This document shows positions 16,553 to 25,701 of a stretch of DNA of 64,000 nt, piece after piece (positions within the stretch are counted from its first letter, which is position 1; the number at the start of each line of letters is the position of its first letter). Below the pieces are notes generated by a model, which made no database searches, had not been told where the DNA came from, and saw nothing but the letters and a program-made list of their open reading frames with translations. The position numbers and the translations under genes were made by a program. This DNA is from Anseongella ginsenosidimutans (GTDB taxonomy: Bacteria; Bacteroidota; Bacteroidia; Sphingobacteriales; Sphingobacteriaceae), in contig NZ_CP042432.1 of assembly GCF_008033235.1 (NCBI RefSeq), positions 2,294,001-2,358,000 on the forward strand, given 5' to 3'.

Positions 16553-17272
16553 ATGAAATCTTTATTTTCGTTTTCCAATATAATTACTGCCATTCTGGTC
16601 ATTTTCGGAGCTGCTTTGTTTTTCAGCCCCGCTTTAAAAGGCGCCGTACTTCGCGGCCTGGTTGAAACGGGATTGTTTCAGCCTTCGGTTCCCGGCACCG
16701 ACCCGGATACGGAGCCAGCGCAGGCTTCTTCAACTCCGTCTTCAGTCCCCGGCACCGACCCGGATACGGAGCCAGCGCAGGCTTCTTCAACTCCGTCTTC
16801 AGTCCCCGGAACCGATACGGAACCAGCGCAGGCTTCTTCAGCGCAGCCTTCTTCAATTCAGCAGGGGTCTGTATTGTTTAAAAGTGCGGAAGGCGAACTC
16901 ATTGACCTTTCCCGGCAGCAGGGCAAGGTGGTGTTCATAAACTTCTGGGCAACCTGGTGCCCGCCCTGTATAGCTGAAATGCCCTCAATACAGAAGCTTT
17001 ACTCAGCTTTTAAGGATGATGAGAAATTCCTCTTCCTGATGGTGGATGTGGATAATAAACCGGAGCGGTCCCTGAAGTTTATGCAGAAAGGTGATTATGA
17101 CCTGCCGGTCCATACACCGGCCAGCGCGATTCCTCCATCTTTTCTTGGCGGCGCCATCCCGACCACCCTGGTACTTGATAAAAAGGGGGAAGTAGTATTT
17201 AAACATGAAGGAATGGGCGACTATTCTGCCCCGGAGTTCCAGTCATTTATGAAGGAACTGGCCGCCAAATAA
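16553..17272 (+). CDS. TlpA-family periplasmic thiol-disulfide oxidoreductase
   Basis: A 239-aa membrane-anchored thioredoxin. I chose the ATG at 16553 because it begins the signal anchor directly (MKSLFSFSNIITAILVIFG); ATGs at 16508 and 16532 would add extensions of 15 and 7 residues. Residues 45-100 are a repetitive Pro/Thr/Glu/Ala-rich linker with three copies of a 19-residue unit. The thioredoxin domain follows, with the active site WATWCPPCIAEMPS and the cis-Pro in GGAIPTTLVLD. It would use electrons supplied by the DsbD encoded 15 bp downstream. Targets are unknown. Confidence 0.9.
   Translation: MKSLFSFSNIITAILVIFGAALFFSPALKGAVLRGLVETGLFQPSVPGTDPDTEPAQASSTPSSVPGTDPDTEPAQASSTPSSVPGTDTEPAQASSAQPSSIQQGSVLFKSAEGELIDLSRQQGKVVFINFWATWCPPCIAEMPSIQKLYSAFKDDEKFLFLMVDVDNKPERSLKFMQKGDYDLPVHTPASAIPPSFLGGAIPTTLVLDKKGEVVFKHEGMGDYSAPEFQSFMKELAAK
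16685..16852 (+). repeat. in-frame 57-bp minisatellite in the TlpA linker
   Basis: Two near-identical 57-bp units (16685-16741, 16742-16798) and a third, shorter one (16799-16852) encode SVPGTDPDTEPAQASSTPS twice and then SVPGTDTEPAQASSAQPS. The DNA identity between the first two is almost complete, pointing to recent expansion. Reading frame is kept. Confidence 0.92.
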
Positions 17273-17287
17273 TAAGGGTTAGCAATA

Positions 17288-19330
17288 ATGAAGAAATTTG
17301 TTTTAGTTCTTTTGCTGCTTGCATGCGGCGGGCTGTCCTTTGCCCAGATCTATGATCCGGTTCAGTGGAGAATAACAGCAGAAGAGATCACTAAGGAGCA
17401 AGCCTCGGTAACGATCACTGCGGAAATTGAGCCGGGATGGCATTTGTACTCCCAGTTTATTCCCGAAGGCGGCCCGCAGGCAACCACGTTTCAATTTGAG
17501 AAAAGCCCGGATTACGAGCTGGCAGGAACAACTGCGGAAAAGCCTGATGCTGTTGCTTCCTACGATCCTAACTTCGATATGGAGATATCCTGGCATACGG
17601 TGAAGGTCCGGTTCGTGCAGCAGGTCCGGCTGAAAAAGCCGGAAGCGATGGTGAAGGGAACCGTTGAATATATGGTTTGCAACGATACCGCCTGCCTGCC
17701 GCCGGAAATAGTGCCTTTTACGCTGAAGATCGATGCTTCTGCTCCTGGAGGCTCGGCTTCAGGGAGCTTTGAAAGGCCGGGCGGGACATCCGGAGCCGCA
17801 TTTAATGCGAGGACCGCGGAAGGCGGTACTGCCGGCGCCCTTGCCAGCGCAGGAACATCAGGCGCAGCCGGCCCTGCAAGCCCGGGTCCGGCACCAGCCG
17901 CCGGCAAAAGCTTTTGGGGTATCTTTCTTGCGGGTCTGCTTGGAGGCTTTGCAGCCTTCCTGATGCCTTGCATTTACCCGATGATCCCATTAACGGCCTC
18001 GTTTTTTACCAGGCAAAGCGGAAGCCGGTCGAAAGGGATCCGGAACGCACTTATCTACGGCCTTTCGATCATCGTCATTTATGTCGGGCTGGGACTTGCT
18101 GTGACGCTGATCTTCGGGGCGTCGGCTCTGAATGCGGCCGCCAGCAGCGCCATATTTAACCTGGTATTCTTTGGCATCATTCTCCTTTTTGCCATTTCCT
18201 TCCTGGGAGGGTTTGAGATAACATTGCCCTCCCGCTTTGTAAATAAGGTCGATGCCCGCTCGCATCAGCGAAACCTCACAGGTATCTTTTTCATGGCCTT
18301 TACCTTAAGCCTGGTTTCTTTTTCCTGCACAGGCCCCATTATTGGCCTGCTGCTGGTGGAAGCGGTCGCAAAAGGCAGCCTGATGGGGCCGGCTGCCGGC
18401 ATGCTGGGGTTTTCGGCGGCCCTGGCTATTCCTTTCGTCTTGTTCGCCATTTTTCCGGCCTTTCTGAAAGAACTCCCCAAATCGGGCAGCTGGCTGAATA
18501 CGGTAAAGGTATCGCTCGGGTTCATTGAGCTGGCGCTGGCTATGAAGTTTCTCTCCAACGTAGACCTGGCCTACCACTGGGGCATTCTCGACCGGGAGGT
18601 ATTCCTCGCCATTTGGATCGTTATATTCGGGCTGCTAGGGCTGTTTCTCCTGGGAAAGCTGAAACTGTTTTCCGAAAACCCCGAAACGTTGTCGCTCCCG
18701 CGTTTACTTTTTGCCGCACTGGCGCTTTCATTTACTATTTACATGGTTCCCGGTATGTGGGGAGCCCCGCTAAAGGCGATCAGTGCATGGCTTCCGCCGC
18801 AGCCTACACAGGACTTCGACCTCCATCGCACCGGTCCGGCCGCGGCTGACGATGCGCAGGTAAGCGGGAAAAAATACGGCGGAATATTTCACGCTCCTCA
18901 CGGCCTGGACGCCTTTTACGATTACGAGGAAGGATTAGCCCATGCCAGGAAGGTGAATAAACCGGTATTGATTGACTTTACCGGCTGGAGCTGTGTAAAC
19001 TGCCGGAAAATGGAAGCCTCTGTCTGGTCGGATCCGGCGGTACTCAGCAGGCTGAAAAACGATTACGTACTGGTATCTCTTTACGTGGACGATAAGACCG
19101 CCCTGGCCGAGGGCGAACAATATACATCTTCTTTCAGCGGCAAAAAGATCACCCGCATCGGGCAAAAGTGGAGCGACCTGCAGGCTTCCACTTTCGGCAC
19201 GAATGCGCAGCCGCATTACGTGATCGCGGATCATGAAGGAGCCCCGCTGGTGCCTCCCAGGGGATTCGACCTTGATATAAGTAATTACGTTGATTTTTTA
19301 GAAACCGGAATTGAGGCATTTAAAAGATGA
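17288..19330 (+). CDS. dsbD: DsbD-type protein-disulfide reductase
   Basis: A 680-aa inner-membrane electron carrier. Order of parts: signal peptide; periplasmic DsbD-alpha-like domain (residues 20-150, EPGWHLYSQFIPEGGPQATT); a Gly/Ala/Ser-rich linker at about 155-205; an eight-helix CcdA-like core with cysteines in FLMPCIYPMIPLT and SFSCTGPIIG; and a C-terminal thioredoxin domain with FTGWSCVNCRKME (C569, C572). It carries cytosolic reducing power to periplasmic partners, here probably the adjacent TlpA. The linker is unusually long and low in complexity. Its stop overlaps the DsrE-like start by 4 bp. Confidence 0.93.
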   Translation: MKKFVLVLLLLACGGLSFAQIYDPVQWRITAEEITKEQASVTITAEIEPGWHLYSQFIPEGGPQATTFQFEKSPDYELAGTTAEKPDAVASYDPNFDMEISWHTVKVRFVQQVRLKKPEAMVKGTVEYMVCNDTACLPPEIVPFTLKIDASAPGGSASGSFERPGGTSGAAFNARTAEGGTAGALASAGTSGAAGPASPGPAPAAGKSFWGIFLAGLLGGFAAFLMPCIYPMIPLTASFFTRQSGSRSKGIRNALIYGLSIIVIYVGLGLAVTLIFGASALNAAASSAIFNLVFFGIILLFAISFLGGFEITLPSRFVNKVDARSHQRNLTGIFFMAFTLSLVSFSCTGPIIGLLLVEAVAKGSLMGPAAGMLGFSAALAIPFVLFAIFPAFLKELPKSGSWLNTVKVSLGFIELALAMKFLSNVDLAYHWGILDREVFLAIWIVIFGLLGLFLLGKLKLFSENPETLSLPRLLFAALALSFTIYMVPGMWGAPLKAISAWLPPQPTQDFDLHRTGPAAADDAQVSGKKYGGIFHAPHGLDAFYDYEEGLAHARKVNKPVLIDFTGWSCVNCRKMEASVWSDPAVLSRLKNDYVLVSLYVDDKTALAEGEQYTSSFSGKKITRIGQKWSDLQASTFGTNAQPHYVIADHEGAPLVPPRGFDLDISNYVDFLETGIEAFKR

Positions 19331-19800
19331 AAAAAATAAAGTTTTTAGCAATTCTTTACCTGGCTGGCCTGCTGTTATTGCCCCGCCTGGTACTGTCCCA
19401 GGACGTTTCTGCACAGGGCCCGGCCCCCTTCACCGGGGCCCGGGCTACGCTCGGCAGTTATAAAGCGCTGTATGTGGTCAACTCATCGGATGATAAGCGG
19501 GTAAAAGCCGCTTTGCGAAATATCCGGAACGCATTGAATGACCCCCGTCTGAAAGGAAAATTGGAAGTCGAACTTATCGTCTTTGGCGACGGCGTGGAAA
19601 TTTACCGGAACGGAAGCCCTTACAGAACCGCCCTGGAAGGCCTGAAAGAAAAAGGCGTCATCCTTGCTCAGTGTGAGAACACGCTAAACGAACGAGGCAT
19701 CAGGAAATCGGAGCTTTATCCCTTCATTTCCTTTGTCCCCTCCGGAAACGGGGAGATCATCATTCGCCAGCACCAGGGTTGGGCAATAGTTTATCCCTGA
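19327..19800 (+). CDS. exported DsrE-family protein
   Basis: A 157-aa protein with a signal peptide (LAILYLAGLLLLPRLVLSQ) and a DsrE-like fold (YKALYVVNSSDDKRVKAALR, LEVELIVFGDGVEIYRNGSP, VILAQCENTLNERG). DsrE proteins are best known for cytosolic sulfur relay; exported members occur but are poorly characterised. One cysteine, in LAQCENT, sits at the usual reactive position. Translation is coupled to dsbD, which suggests that the protein is kept reduced by that system (inference). Confidence 0.85.
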   Translation: MKKIKFLAILYLAGLLLLPRLVLSQDVSAQGPAPFTGARATLGSYKALYVVNSSDDKRVKAALRNIRNALNDPRLKGKLEVELIVFGDGVEIYRNGSPYRTALEGLKEKGVILAQCENTLNERGIRKSELYPFISFVPSGNGEIIIRQHQGWAIVYP

Positions 19801-19882
19801 CGCCGCCCGCGCCGAGGAAGACCCACGGCACGCATGCATTGACCGGTCCGCCCCGTGAGGCCGCAGATAGTTTTTTGTGCGC

Positions 19883-21037
19883 TTAACGGGCCTTTTTTAA
19901 CAGCTTCCGAAGGTCAATTTTCTGGAATACAAGATCCGCCTTGCTTCCTTCGTAAAGAATGCCGATCGTATGTTCATTGACGGATGTCAGGCAGGAGTAG
20001 CCCCGCCCTTCGCCTTCATCAAGCAACAGCCAGGAGACTTCCGGCCAGGTCATGCCCTGGTCTTTGCTGATCTTGACGGTCATATGATGCCTGTCTTCCG
20101 TGGAATTTGGGTTGGAAAAGATCAGCAGGTGTTTTCCCTTGTATTTATGGGTAATGATGCTGGCCATGCAAACCGGTTCAATAAGTGCTTTCCGTGAAGT
20201 TGGATGCGCTGTCCAGGTTTCGCCCAAATCGTCGGTAATGTAGACCGAACGGGCGCCGCCCCGGTTATCCCGCATATTCAGCATCAGGGAGCCGTCCCGG
20301 AGTTGGACCACCTGCGCCTCTGTGGTATTGGACTTGGCGCCTGTGCCCGTGTGCCAGGTCTTTCCGCGGTCCTTACTGTAAATAATGGTAGACCAGGGCA
20401 TGCCGTCCTTGTCTTTGAATTGGGCGGGAAATACGAGCGTACCGTCTTCCAGCGTAATGCCCTTTCCCGGTCCCTGCAGAAATAATGTCCATTCAGGCTT
20501 TTTGACCTGCCCGGTAATATTTACCGGCTCCGACCAGGTGAGGCCGTCGTCCTCGCTTTTTACCAGCAGGAACTGCCCGGTTTCTTCCGGCGACATGCCG
20601 GGTCCGGAAGAAGTCCATGCTCTTTTGCCCGGATAGCCGTGCGTCCACAGGCCGGCCACCCAAATGGTACCGGTCTGCTCATCTACCAGGATCGCGGGAT
20701 CTCCCACACCGTTGGCTGCCTGGGGCAGGCCGCCCCATTCTCCCATATCCATGATCACCTTCATTGGTTCCCAGGTTTCGCCGCCGTCGGTACTCCGGCT
20801 CATCCCAACGTCAATATGTGCCTGCAGGTCTGCTGCATTGTCATAGCGGATATCATAGACAGCTATCAGGGTGCCTTTGCTGGTAGTGGCCAGTCCCGGT
20901 ATCCGGTAGGTATCCACGCCGTCTTCTCCCTGGCTGCGCAGCGCAACACCTTCAGAAACCGTTTGGGCCGTCATCGTTAAACAGGCGAAAAGGAGAAGCA
21001 CGGTAAGGGTCAAAGGGAGCTTTATATTCATTTTCAT
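19883..21037 (-). CDS. exo-alpha-sialidase-like glycoside hydrolase (GH33 type)
   Basis: A 384-aa exported six-bladed propeller. After the signal peptide (LTVLLLFACLTMTAQ), it shows the arginine motif YRIPGLA, five Asp-box repeats (STDGGETW, SEDDGLTW, SKDRGKTW, TDDLGETW, SKDQGMTW), and a late YSCLT region followed by GILYEG. These fit sialidases that release terminal sialic acids. The predicted acid/base Asp lies in the AVYDIRYD segment. No SusC/SusD genes or sialic-acid catabolic genes lie next to it. Some relatives of this family act on other sugars, so the exact specificity is not certain. Confidence 0.88.
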   Translation of the reverse strand: MKMNIKLPLTLTVLLLFACLTMTAQTVSEGVALRSQGEDGVDTYRIPGLATTSKGTLIAVYDIRYDNAADLQAHIDVGMSRSTDGGETWEPMKVIMDMGEWGGLPQAANGVGDPAILVDEQTGTIWVAGLWTHGYPGKRAWTSSGPGMSPEETGQFLLVKSEDDGLTWSEPVNITGQVKKPEWTLFLQGPGKGITLEDGTLVFPAQFKDKDGMPWSTIIYSKDRGKTWHTGTGAKSNTTEAQVVQLRDGSLMLNMRDNRGGARSVYITDDLGETWTAHPTSRKALIEPVCMASIITHKYKGKHLLIFSNPNSTEDRHHMTVKISKDQGMTWPEVSWLLLDEGEGRGYSCLTSVNEHTIGILYEGSKADLVFQKIDLRKLLKKAR

Positions 21038-21313
21038 CGTTTATTATCACATCGGTCCTTCTTAAAACCCGGAGTAACCGGATTTTGTTCCAGGGCGCGA
21101 TTTATATTTTGCCGGCGGGTTTTGCCCGGGCATCGCTTCCGGCGGTCGCAAATTACCCCCTGATTGTCGTATTCCGCCTCGTTCAATACTGAATTTTACC
21201 CCCACCTTTGTGAAAGAAAGATTGTTAAAAACAACTCCCATGTGGAGCAGCGACCACGTAAACGGGCGGAACCGAAAAGCCATACGAGTAGGATACGATC
21301 AAAAACTAATGTT

Positions 21314-21763
21314 ATGTCTGACAACAAAGTTTCATTGCACCGGGTACTGAAAGCATCGCCTGAAAAAGTATACCGTGCTTTTACCGAAGCCCTGGCGATA
21401 AGCTCATGGCTACCACCTTATGGTTTTCTTTGCACGGTACACGAGATGAACGTAAAGGTAGGCGGTACCTATAAAATGTCGTTCCAAAACTTTACAACCG
21501 GGAATGGCCACTCGTTCGGCGGGGAGTATGTAGCGATCAAGCCCAATGAATACCTGCAGTACACGGATCAGTTTGACGATCCTGGCATGCCGGATGTGAT
21601 GACTACTTCTGTCTGGCTTCAAAAGACAATGGTAGGTACAGAGCTGAAAGTGCTGCAGGAAGGGATACCTTCGGCGATACCCGTTGAAATGTGTTACCTG
21701 GGCTGGCAGGAATCCCTGGAAAAGCTGGCTAAGCTGGTAGAACCCGAAATACCGGATGCTTAA
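21314..21763 (+). CDS. SRPBCC-family protein (AHSA1-like)
   Basis: A 149-aa soluble START-like domain. The ATG at 21314 is chosen because MSDNKVSLHRVLKASPEKVYRAF begins the conserved fold; the frame upstream is open to 21164 but unconserved. Further landmarks are WLPPYGFLCTVHEMNVKVGG, GGEYVAIKPNEYL and the last helix GWQESLEKLAKLVEP. The family forms a hydrophobic cavity for small ligands; the ligand is unknown. A strong hairpin terminator follows at once, so it is probably a single-gene unit. Confidence 0.87.
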   Translation: MSDNKVSLHRVLKASPEKVYRAFTEALAISSWLPPYGFLCTVHEMNVKVGGTYKMSFQNFTTGNGHSFGGEYVAIKPNEYLQYTDQFDDPGMPDVMTTSVWLQKTMVGTELKVLQEGIPSAIPVEMCYLGWQESLEKLAKLVEPEIPDA

Positions 21764-21794
21764 AAAGGACCAGATTTTTCAGCAATACAAATAG

Positions 21795-21827
21795 ATACCG
21801 GTAGCGTGTTGCTGCCGGTATTTGTTT
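21795..21827 (+). terminator. intrinsic terminator after the SRPBCC gene
   Basis: Stem ATACCGGTAGC / GCTGCCGGTAT (one G-T pair), loop GTGTT, followed by TTGTTT. It starts 32 bp after the stop codon. Confidence 0.75.
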
Positions 21828-21879
21828 AATCGGATACCCGCTTCGGTGTTTTGGCTGGAAAGTTGATTTATCACCAGGC

Positions 21880-22914
21880 ATGACTTCAAAAATGCCATCC
21901 GGGGAAAAGCAGTATTCTTTTGTTCAAAAAATATGGATCGCAGGCGGTATACTTGCCTTGATCACCATACTGCTGCTATTGATAAAAGCGACATTTAGCG
22001 TTCTTTTACTGGTGCTTGCCGCTGTAATGGTGGCCACGTTCTTCCGCGGCGTGTCAGGCTTTCTGCACCGCAAAACAGGATGGAACAATAAACTGTGCCT
22101 CACACTTTCAGTGGCAAGCACTTTTGTGCTGCTTGGGCTTTTCTTCTGGTTAATGGGGGCTAAAGTACAGGAACAGATGGTAAAGCTCTCCGAAATCCTG
22201 CCTTCTACCATACAAAATGCCAGGTCCCGGATAAACCAGTCGCCTATGGGGCAAAAGATTTTACAGCAGGCCTCTTCACCGGAGACGATGGACAAAGCCA
22301 AAGGCTTGTTAAGCACCATCTTCAGTTCCACTTTCGGCATACTGGGCGATATGTACGTGATTCTTTTCATAGGCATTTTCTTTACTGTGTCCCCTTTTCA
22401 ATATAAAAGCGGCATTGTGAAGCTGGTGCCGGAGGCCGGTAAAGACAAGGCAAACGATGTGCTGAATAAAGTAGGAGCGAACCTCAAAAAGTGGCTGAAA
22501 GGCAAACTTTTCGCAATGCTGGTAGTGGCGGTGCTTACTGGTATCGGGCTGGCTGTAATCGGCGTGCCTATGTGGCTGGTGCTGGCATTGATAGCGGGAC
22601 TGCTCAACTTTATTCCTAACTTTGGCCCGCTGATAGCGATGGTGCCGGCGGTACTCATAGCGCTTATGCAAGGCCCGGCAACGGCGGGCATGGTAGCAGG
22701 GCTTTACATACTGGTGCAGGTACTGGAAAGCAATTTTATCACCCCGGTGGTGCAGAAAAAGCTGGTGCAGGTGCCGCCGGCGCTCATCATTATCGCACAG
22801 GTGCTAATAGCGCCCTTAACAGGTGTGTGGGGTATTATCCTGGCTACCCCCTTGCTTGTAATCGTTATGGTACTTGTAAAACAATTATATATTAACCGCA
22901 AATACGTTGGCTGA
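21880..22914 (+). CDS. AI-2E-family transporter
   Basis: A 344-aa inner-membrane protein with about eight helices, of the AI-2E/YdiK/PerM family. Landmarks: a first helix pair (WIAGGILALITILLLLIKA, FSVLLLVLAAVMVATFF), a periplasmic loop at about 90-140, the YVILFIGIFFTVSP region and the conserved ending FIPNFGPLIAMVPAVLIALM, LVQVLESNFITPVVQKKLV. Members include sodium/proton antiporters and putative signal exporters, so the cargo is open. A second ATG five codons in could also be the start. The stop overlaps the DedA start. Confidence 0.9.
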   Translation: MTSKMPSGEKQYSFVQKIWIAGGILALITILLLLIKATFSVLLLVLAAVMVATFFRGVSGFLHRKTGWNNKLCLTLSVASTFVLLGLFFWLMGAKVQEQMVKLSEILPSTIQNARSRINQSPMGQKILQQASSPETMDKAKGLLSTIFSSTFGILGDMYVILFIGIFFTVSPFQYKSGIVKLVPEAGKDKANDVLNKVGANLKKWLKGKLFAMLVVAVLTGIGLAVIGVPMWLVLALIAGLLNFIPNFGPLIAMVPAVLIALMQGPATAGMVAGLYILVQVLESNFITPVVQKKLVQVPPALIIIAQVLIAPLTGVWGIILATPLLVIVMVLVKQLYINRKYVG

Positions 22915-23506
22915 CTGGATCATAAACACCATTGAAGCAATAGGCTACCTGGGTATTTTTCTTTTAATGGCCCTTGAAAATATTTTTCCTCCCTTACCTT
23001 CGGAATTTATCATGCCGCTGGCCGGTTATATGGCAACCGAAAAGAAGTTCACGCTCTTCGGTGTGATCCTTAGCGGTACCCTGGGAAGCCTGGCCGGAAA
23101 CCTGCCTCTTTATTACCTTGGAAGCCGGTTGGGGAAAGACAGATTGAAGCGGTTCATCAGCAAAAATGGCAGATGGCTCGCGCTCTCTCCTCCGGATATT
23201 GACAGGGCAAACGACTGGTTCTCCAGGCAAGGGCACAGGGCAGTTATGCTTTGCCGTCTCGTGCCGGGCATTCGTTCCCTGATCTCTATTCCCGCGGGTT
23301 TCAATAACATGAACCTTTTCCGGTTCCTTTTATTCAGTTTCGCAGGGACCGTTGTCTGGATCAGCTTCCTGGCTTGTGTTGGCTTTTTCCTCGGAAAGAA
23401 TTTCAGCGAACTTGACCGTTACCTGGACGCGATCCTTTACGTGATTATCGGCCTGGCCATATTTCTGTACCTGCGCCGGATTATCCTTATTGAACGCCGG
23501 CGCTAA
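22907..23506 (+). CDS. DedA-family membrane protein
   Basis: A 199-aa inner-membrane protein of the DedA/VTT superfamily, associated with lipid-carrier recycling and membrane homeostasis. The TTG at 22907 is the only start that keeps the first helix (WIINTIEAIGYLGIFLLMAL); it overlaps the AI-2E gene end by 8 bp. Family motifs are ENIFPPLPSEFIMPLAGYMA, GNLPLYYLGSRLGKDRL and the RLVPGIRSLISIPAGFNNM re-entrant loop with its key arginine. Confidence 0.9.
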   Translation: MADWIINTIEAIGYLGIFLLMALENIFPPLPSEFIMPLAGYMATEKKFTLFGVILSGTLGSLAGNLPLYYLGSRLGKDRLKRFISKNGRWLALSPPDIDRANDWFSRQGHRAVMLCRLVPGIRSLISIPAGFNNMNLFRFLLFSFAGTVVWISFLACVGFFLGKNFSELDRYLDAILYVIIGLAIFLYLRRIILIERRR

Positions 23507-23527
23507 ATACCCTTAACCCAAACCCAT

Positions 23528-25666
23528 ATGATTGCAAAACTTCTTACGCAATGTGCTTTCTTGTTGTTGTTTACCTCATGCGCGCTGGCAAAAGACCCGG
23601 TGATTGCCTTCTGCGGCAGCAGTAAAAACGATTTATATATTCTTTTAAAGCAGGAAGGATATAAGATTAAGCATTATGAATCACTACAATCCGCCATTCA
23701 ATCGTCTTCACCCGGTACCCCTGTTTTCGTTGTGTCGGACTCTTATCCGGAGACGGACAGTAAACAAAGGATCAGCGAAGCGATGCTTAAAGCGATTAAC
23801 CGCAAAGAGTTGAATGTATATATTGAATACCCGGCTTTTTTTCCCGGCTTAGCGATGGAGCAGGAGCCGTTGGAAACGCGGCTGGAACGCGGGGTAGTGA
23901 CCAGTAACGCTTTTGGAGAAAGCTTGCCGCCAATGAGTTTATTAGGTATTCATAATTGTCATATTCTGCCGGTGCGGGAAGAAAATCCTCTGATCGTACT
24001 GGCGAAAGTGGTAGGCTTTGATAAAGCGGAGTATGGCCTGGATAGCACCAAAACCTATCCCTTGTTATTTAAGCGGGGGAGAGTATTTCTATCCATGACC
24101 AAGCTCAGCAATTTTGCCACTGCAAGATATGGACCCATTGCGTCGATCAAGCGAGTATGGACCTGGCTTTTAGCTGAAATGACCCGGCAGCCGGGGTTAA
24201 AGATTGACAACTGGTTAACTTATGTCAGGCCCATGTACCAGAAAGATGAACCCTTGCCTGCAAACGCAAGGCTGCAAAGTGTCAGGAGGGGAGTAGAATG
24301 GTTTGATAATGCCAATTTGTTCGTACATCCTGAATGGAAGGACCTCTGGTTAAAGTATCAGGGTGACGGGCTAATGCCTGTAGGTCCTCCCTTGCCTTCG
24401 GAGCTGCCAAACGGGGATGGCACACTTGGGATAATAGAAGGACATACCTCCTCCATTAATTACGACGGCAGTCAGTTATATCGTTACTGGATGAGGGCAG
24501 ACGTGCAGGGAGAAGTAAGCATGGCATTGGCAGCAGCGGGGAATGCGTTTAACGATAAAGGATATCGTGAAAAGGCGGCCAACCTGATCAACTATCTTTT
24601 TGAGACATCCAATATGCGGGCCGGCGCCAAGGATGACAGATCCAGTCCTGCTTACGGGTTGATAGGGTGGTCCGTCACCCAACCGGGATCGTTTTACGGG
24701 GATGACAATGCCCGGGCAATTTTAGGAATTATTGGTGCATCAGCCTACCTGGAGTCAACAGAATGGGATACGGAGATAGTGGAAGCGATCATGGCCAACT
24801 TCCGTACCACCGGAAAGCAAGGTTTTAGGAGTTCGCGCCTGGAAGAAGGCGACATTGTGGCAAACGGTTTGAAATTTTATGAGGAGCGCGATCTTTTTTA
24901 TCCTTCGCCACATTTTGAGTCCTGGATGTGGGCCTGTTATTTATGGTTGTATAACAAAACCGGGTATGAACCGCTTCTTGAGAAAACAAAAACAGCTATC
25001 AAACTGACTATGGAGGCTTATCCGAAGAAGTGGTTGTGGGGAAGCAGCCTTCAGACCCAGCGGGCGCGTATGGTGCTGCCGCTGGCCTGGCTGGTACGGA
25101 TTGAAGATACGGAAGAACACCGCCGTTGGCTGGATATAGTAGCTGCCGATCTTTTAAAAGCCCAGGTGGAAAGCGGCGGTATCCGCGAGGAGATCGGCGA
25201 TGGTCCGGGACTTTTCAGGGAATTAAAGTCAAATAGCGATTATGGGGTGGATGAAAGCTCGCTGATCTTTGAGAATGGAGATCCCGTGGCGGAAATGCTT
25301 TACACCTGCAACTTTGCGATATTTAGCCTTAATGAAGCCGCTCATGCCACCGGTAACCCCAGTTACAGGAAAGCGGCCGAAAAGCTGTCCGACTTTCTGG
25401 TCCGTATCCAGGTGGAGAGCGAAAAGCACAAAGATATTGATGGTGCCTGGTTCAGGGCCTTTGAATACGACCGTTGGGATTACTGGGCGTCCAATGCTGA
25501 TAAAGGGTGGGGAGCCTGGTGTACACTTAGCGGCTGGTCGCAAAGCTGGATCGTGACCAGTCTGCTTCAGATTGAACAGGACGAGAGTTACTGGGACCTG
25601 ACAGCAGGCACCCGGCCGGACGGCTCCCTTAAAAAAACGGTTGATTTTATGAGCAAAAAAAGGTAA
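23528..25666 (+). CDS. exported protein of unknown function with (alpha/alpha)-barrel-like body
   Basis: A 712-aa exported protein I cannot assign to a named family. The signal peptide is LLTQCAFLLLFTSCALA. Residues 25-130 look like a Rossmann or class-I-amidotransferase-like domain (PVIAFCGSSKNDLYILLKQE, PVFVVSDSYPETDS). From about 265 on it is rich in helical pairs with aromatic residues (YRYWMRADVQGEVSMALAAA, YGLIGWSVTQPGSFYGDDNA, HFESWMWACYLWLYNKTGYE, WGAWCTLSGWSQSWIVTSLL), as in six-hairpin glycosidases and epimerases. Conserved-looking acidic sites include GDDNAR and EEIGDG. A role in carbohydrate processing is inference. It stands alone between DedA and the P-ATPase operon. Confidence 0.6.
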   Translation: MIAKLLTQCAFLLLFTSCALAKDPVIAFCGSSKNDLYILLKQEGYKIKHYESLQSAIQSSSPGTPVFVVSDSYPETDSKQRISEAMLKAINRKELNVYIEYPAFFPGLAMEQEPLETRLERGVVTSNAFGESLPPMSLLGIHNCHILPVREENPLIVLAKVVGFDKAEYGLDSTKTYPLLFKRGRVFLSMTKLSNFATARYGPIASIKRVWTWLLAEMTRQPGLKIDNWLTYVRPMYQKDEPLPANARLQSVRRGVEWFDNANLFVHPEWKDLWLKYQGDGLMPVGPPLPSELPNGDGTLGIIEGHTSSINYDGSQLYRYWMRADVQGEVSMALAAAGNAFNDKGYREKAANLINYLFETSNMRAGAKDDRSSPAYGLIGWSVTQPGSFYGDDNARAILGIIGASAYLESTEWDTEIVEAIMANFRTTGKQGFRSSRLEEGDIVANGLKFYEERDLFYPSPHFESWMWACYLWLYNKTGYEPLLEKTKTAIKLTMEAYPKKWLWGSSLQTQRARMVLPLAWLVRIEDTEEHRRWLDIVAADLLKAQVESGGIREEIGDGPGLFRELKSNSDYGVDESSLIFENGDPVAEMLYTCNFAIFSLNEAAHATGNPSYRKAAEKLSDFLVRIQVESEKHKDIDGAWFRAFEYDRWDYWASNADKGWGAWCTLSGWSQSWIVTSLLQIEQDESYWDLTAGTRPDGSLKKTVDFMSKKR

Positions 25667-25673
25667 TTGCCCT

Positions 25674-25699
25674 CCGGAGTGCCGAAGTAAACGCTCCGG
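25674..25699. terminator. short hairpin between convergent genes
   Basis: CCGGAGTG (25674-25681) pairs with CGCTCCGG (25692-25699), one pair being G-T, around a 10-nt loop. It fills the 35-bp gap between two converging genes. No T-tract follows on either strand, so termination is only possible. Confidence 0.35.
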
Positions 25700-25701
25700 G
25701 A

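Noticed and set aside
19883-21037. Sialidase as a member of the right-hand glycan locus
   Set aside because: It lies over 20 kb away among unrelated genes, without SusC/SusD or sialic-acid genes beside it.
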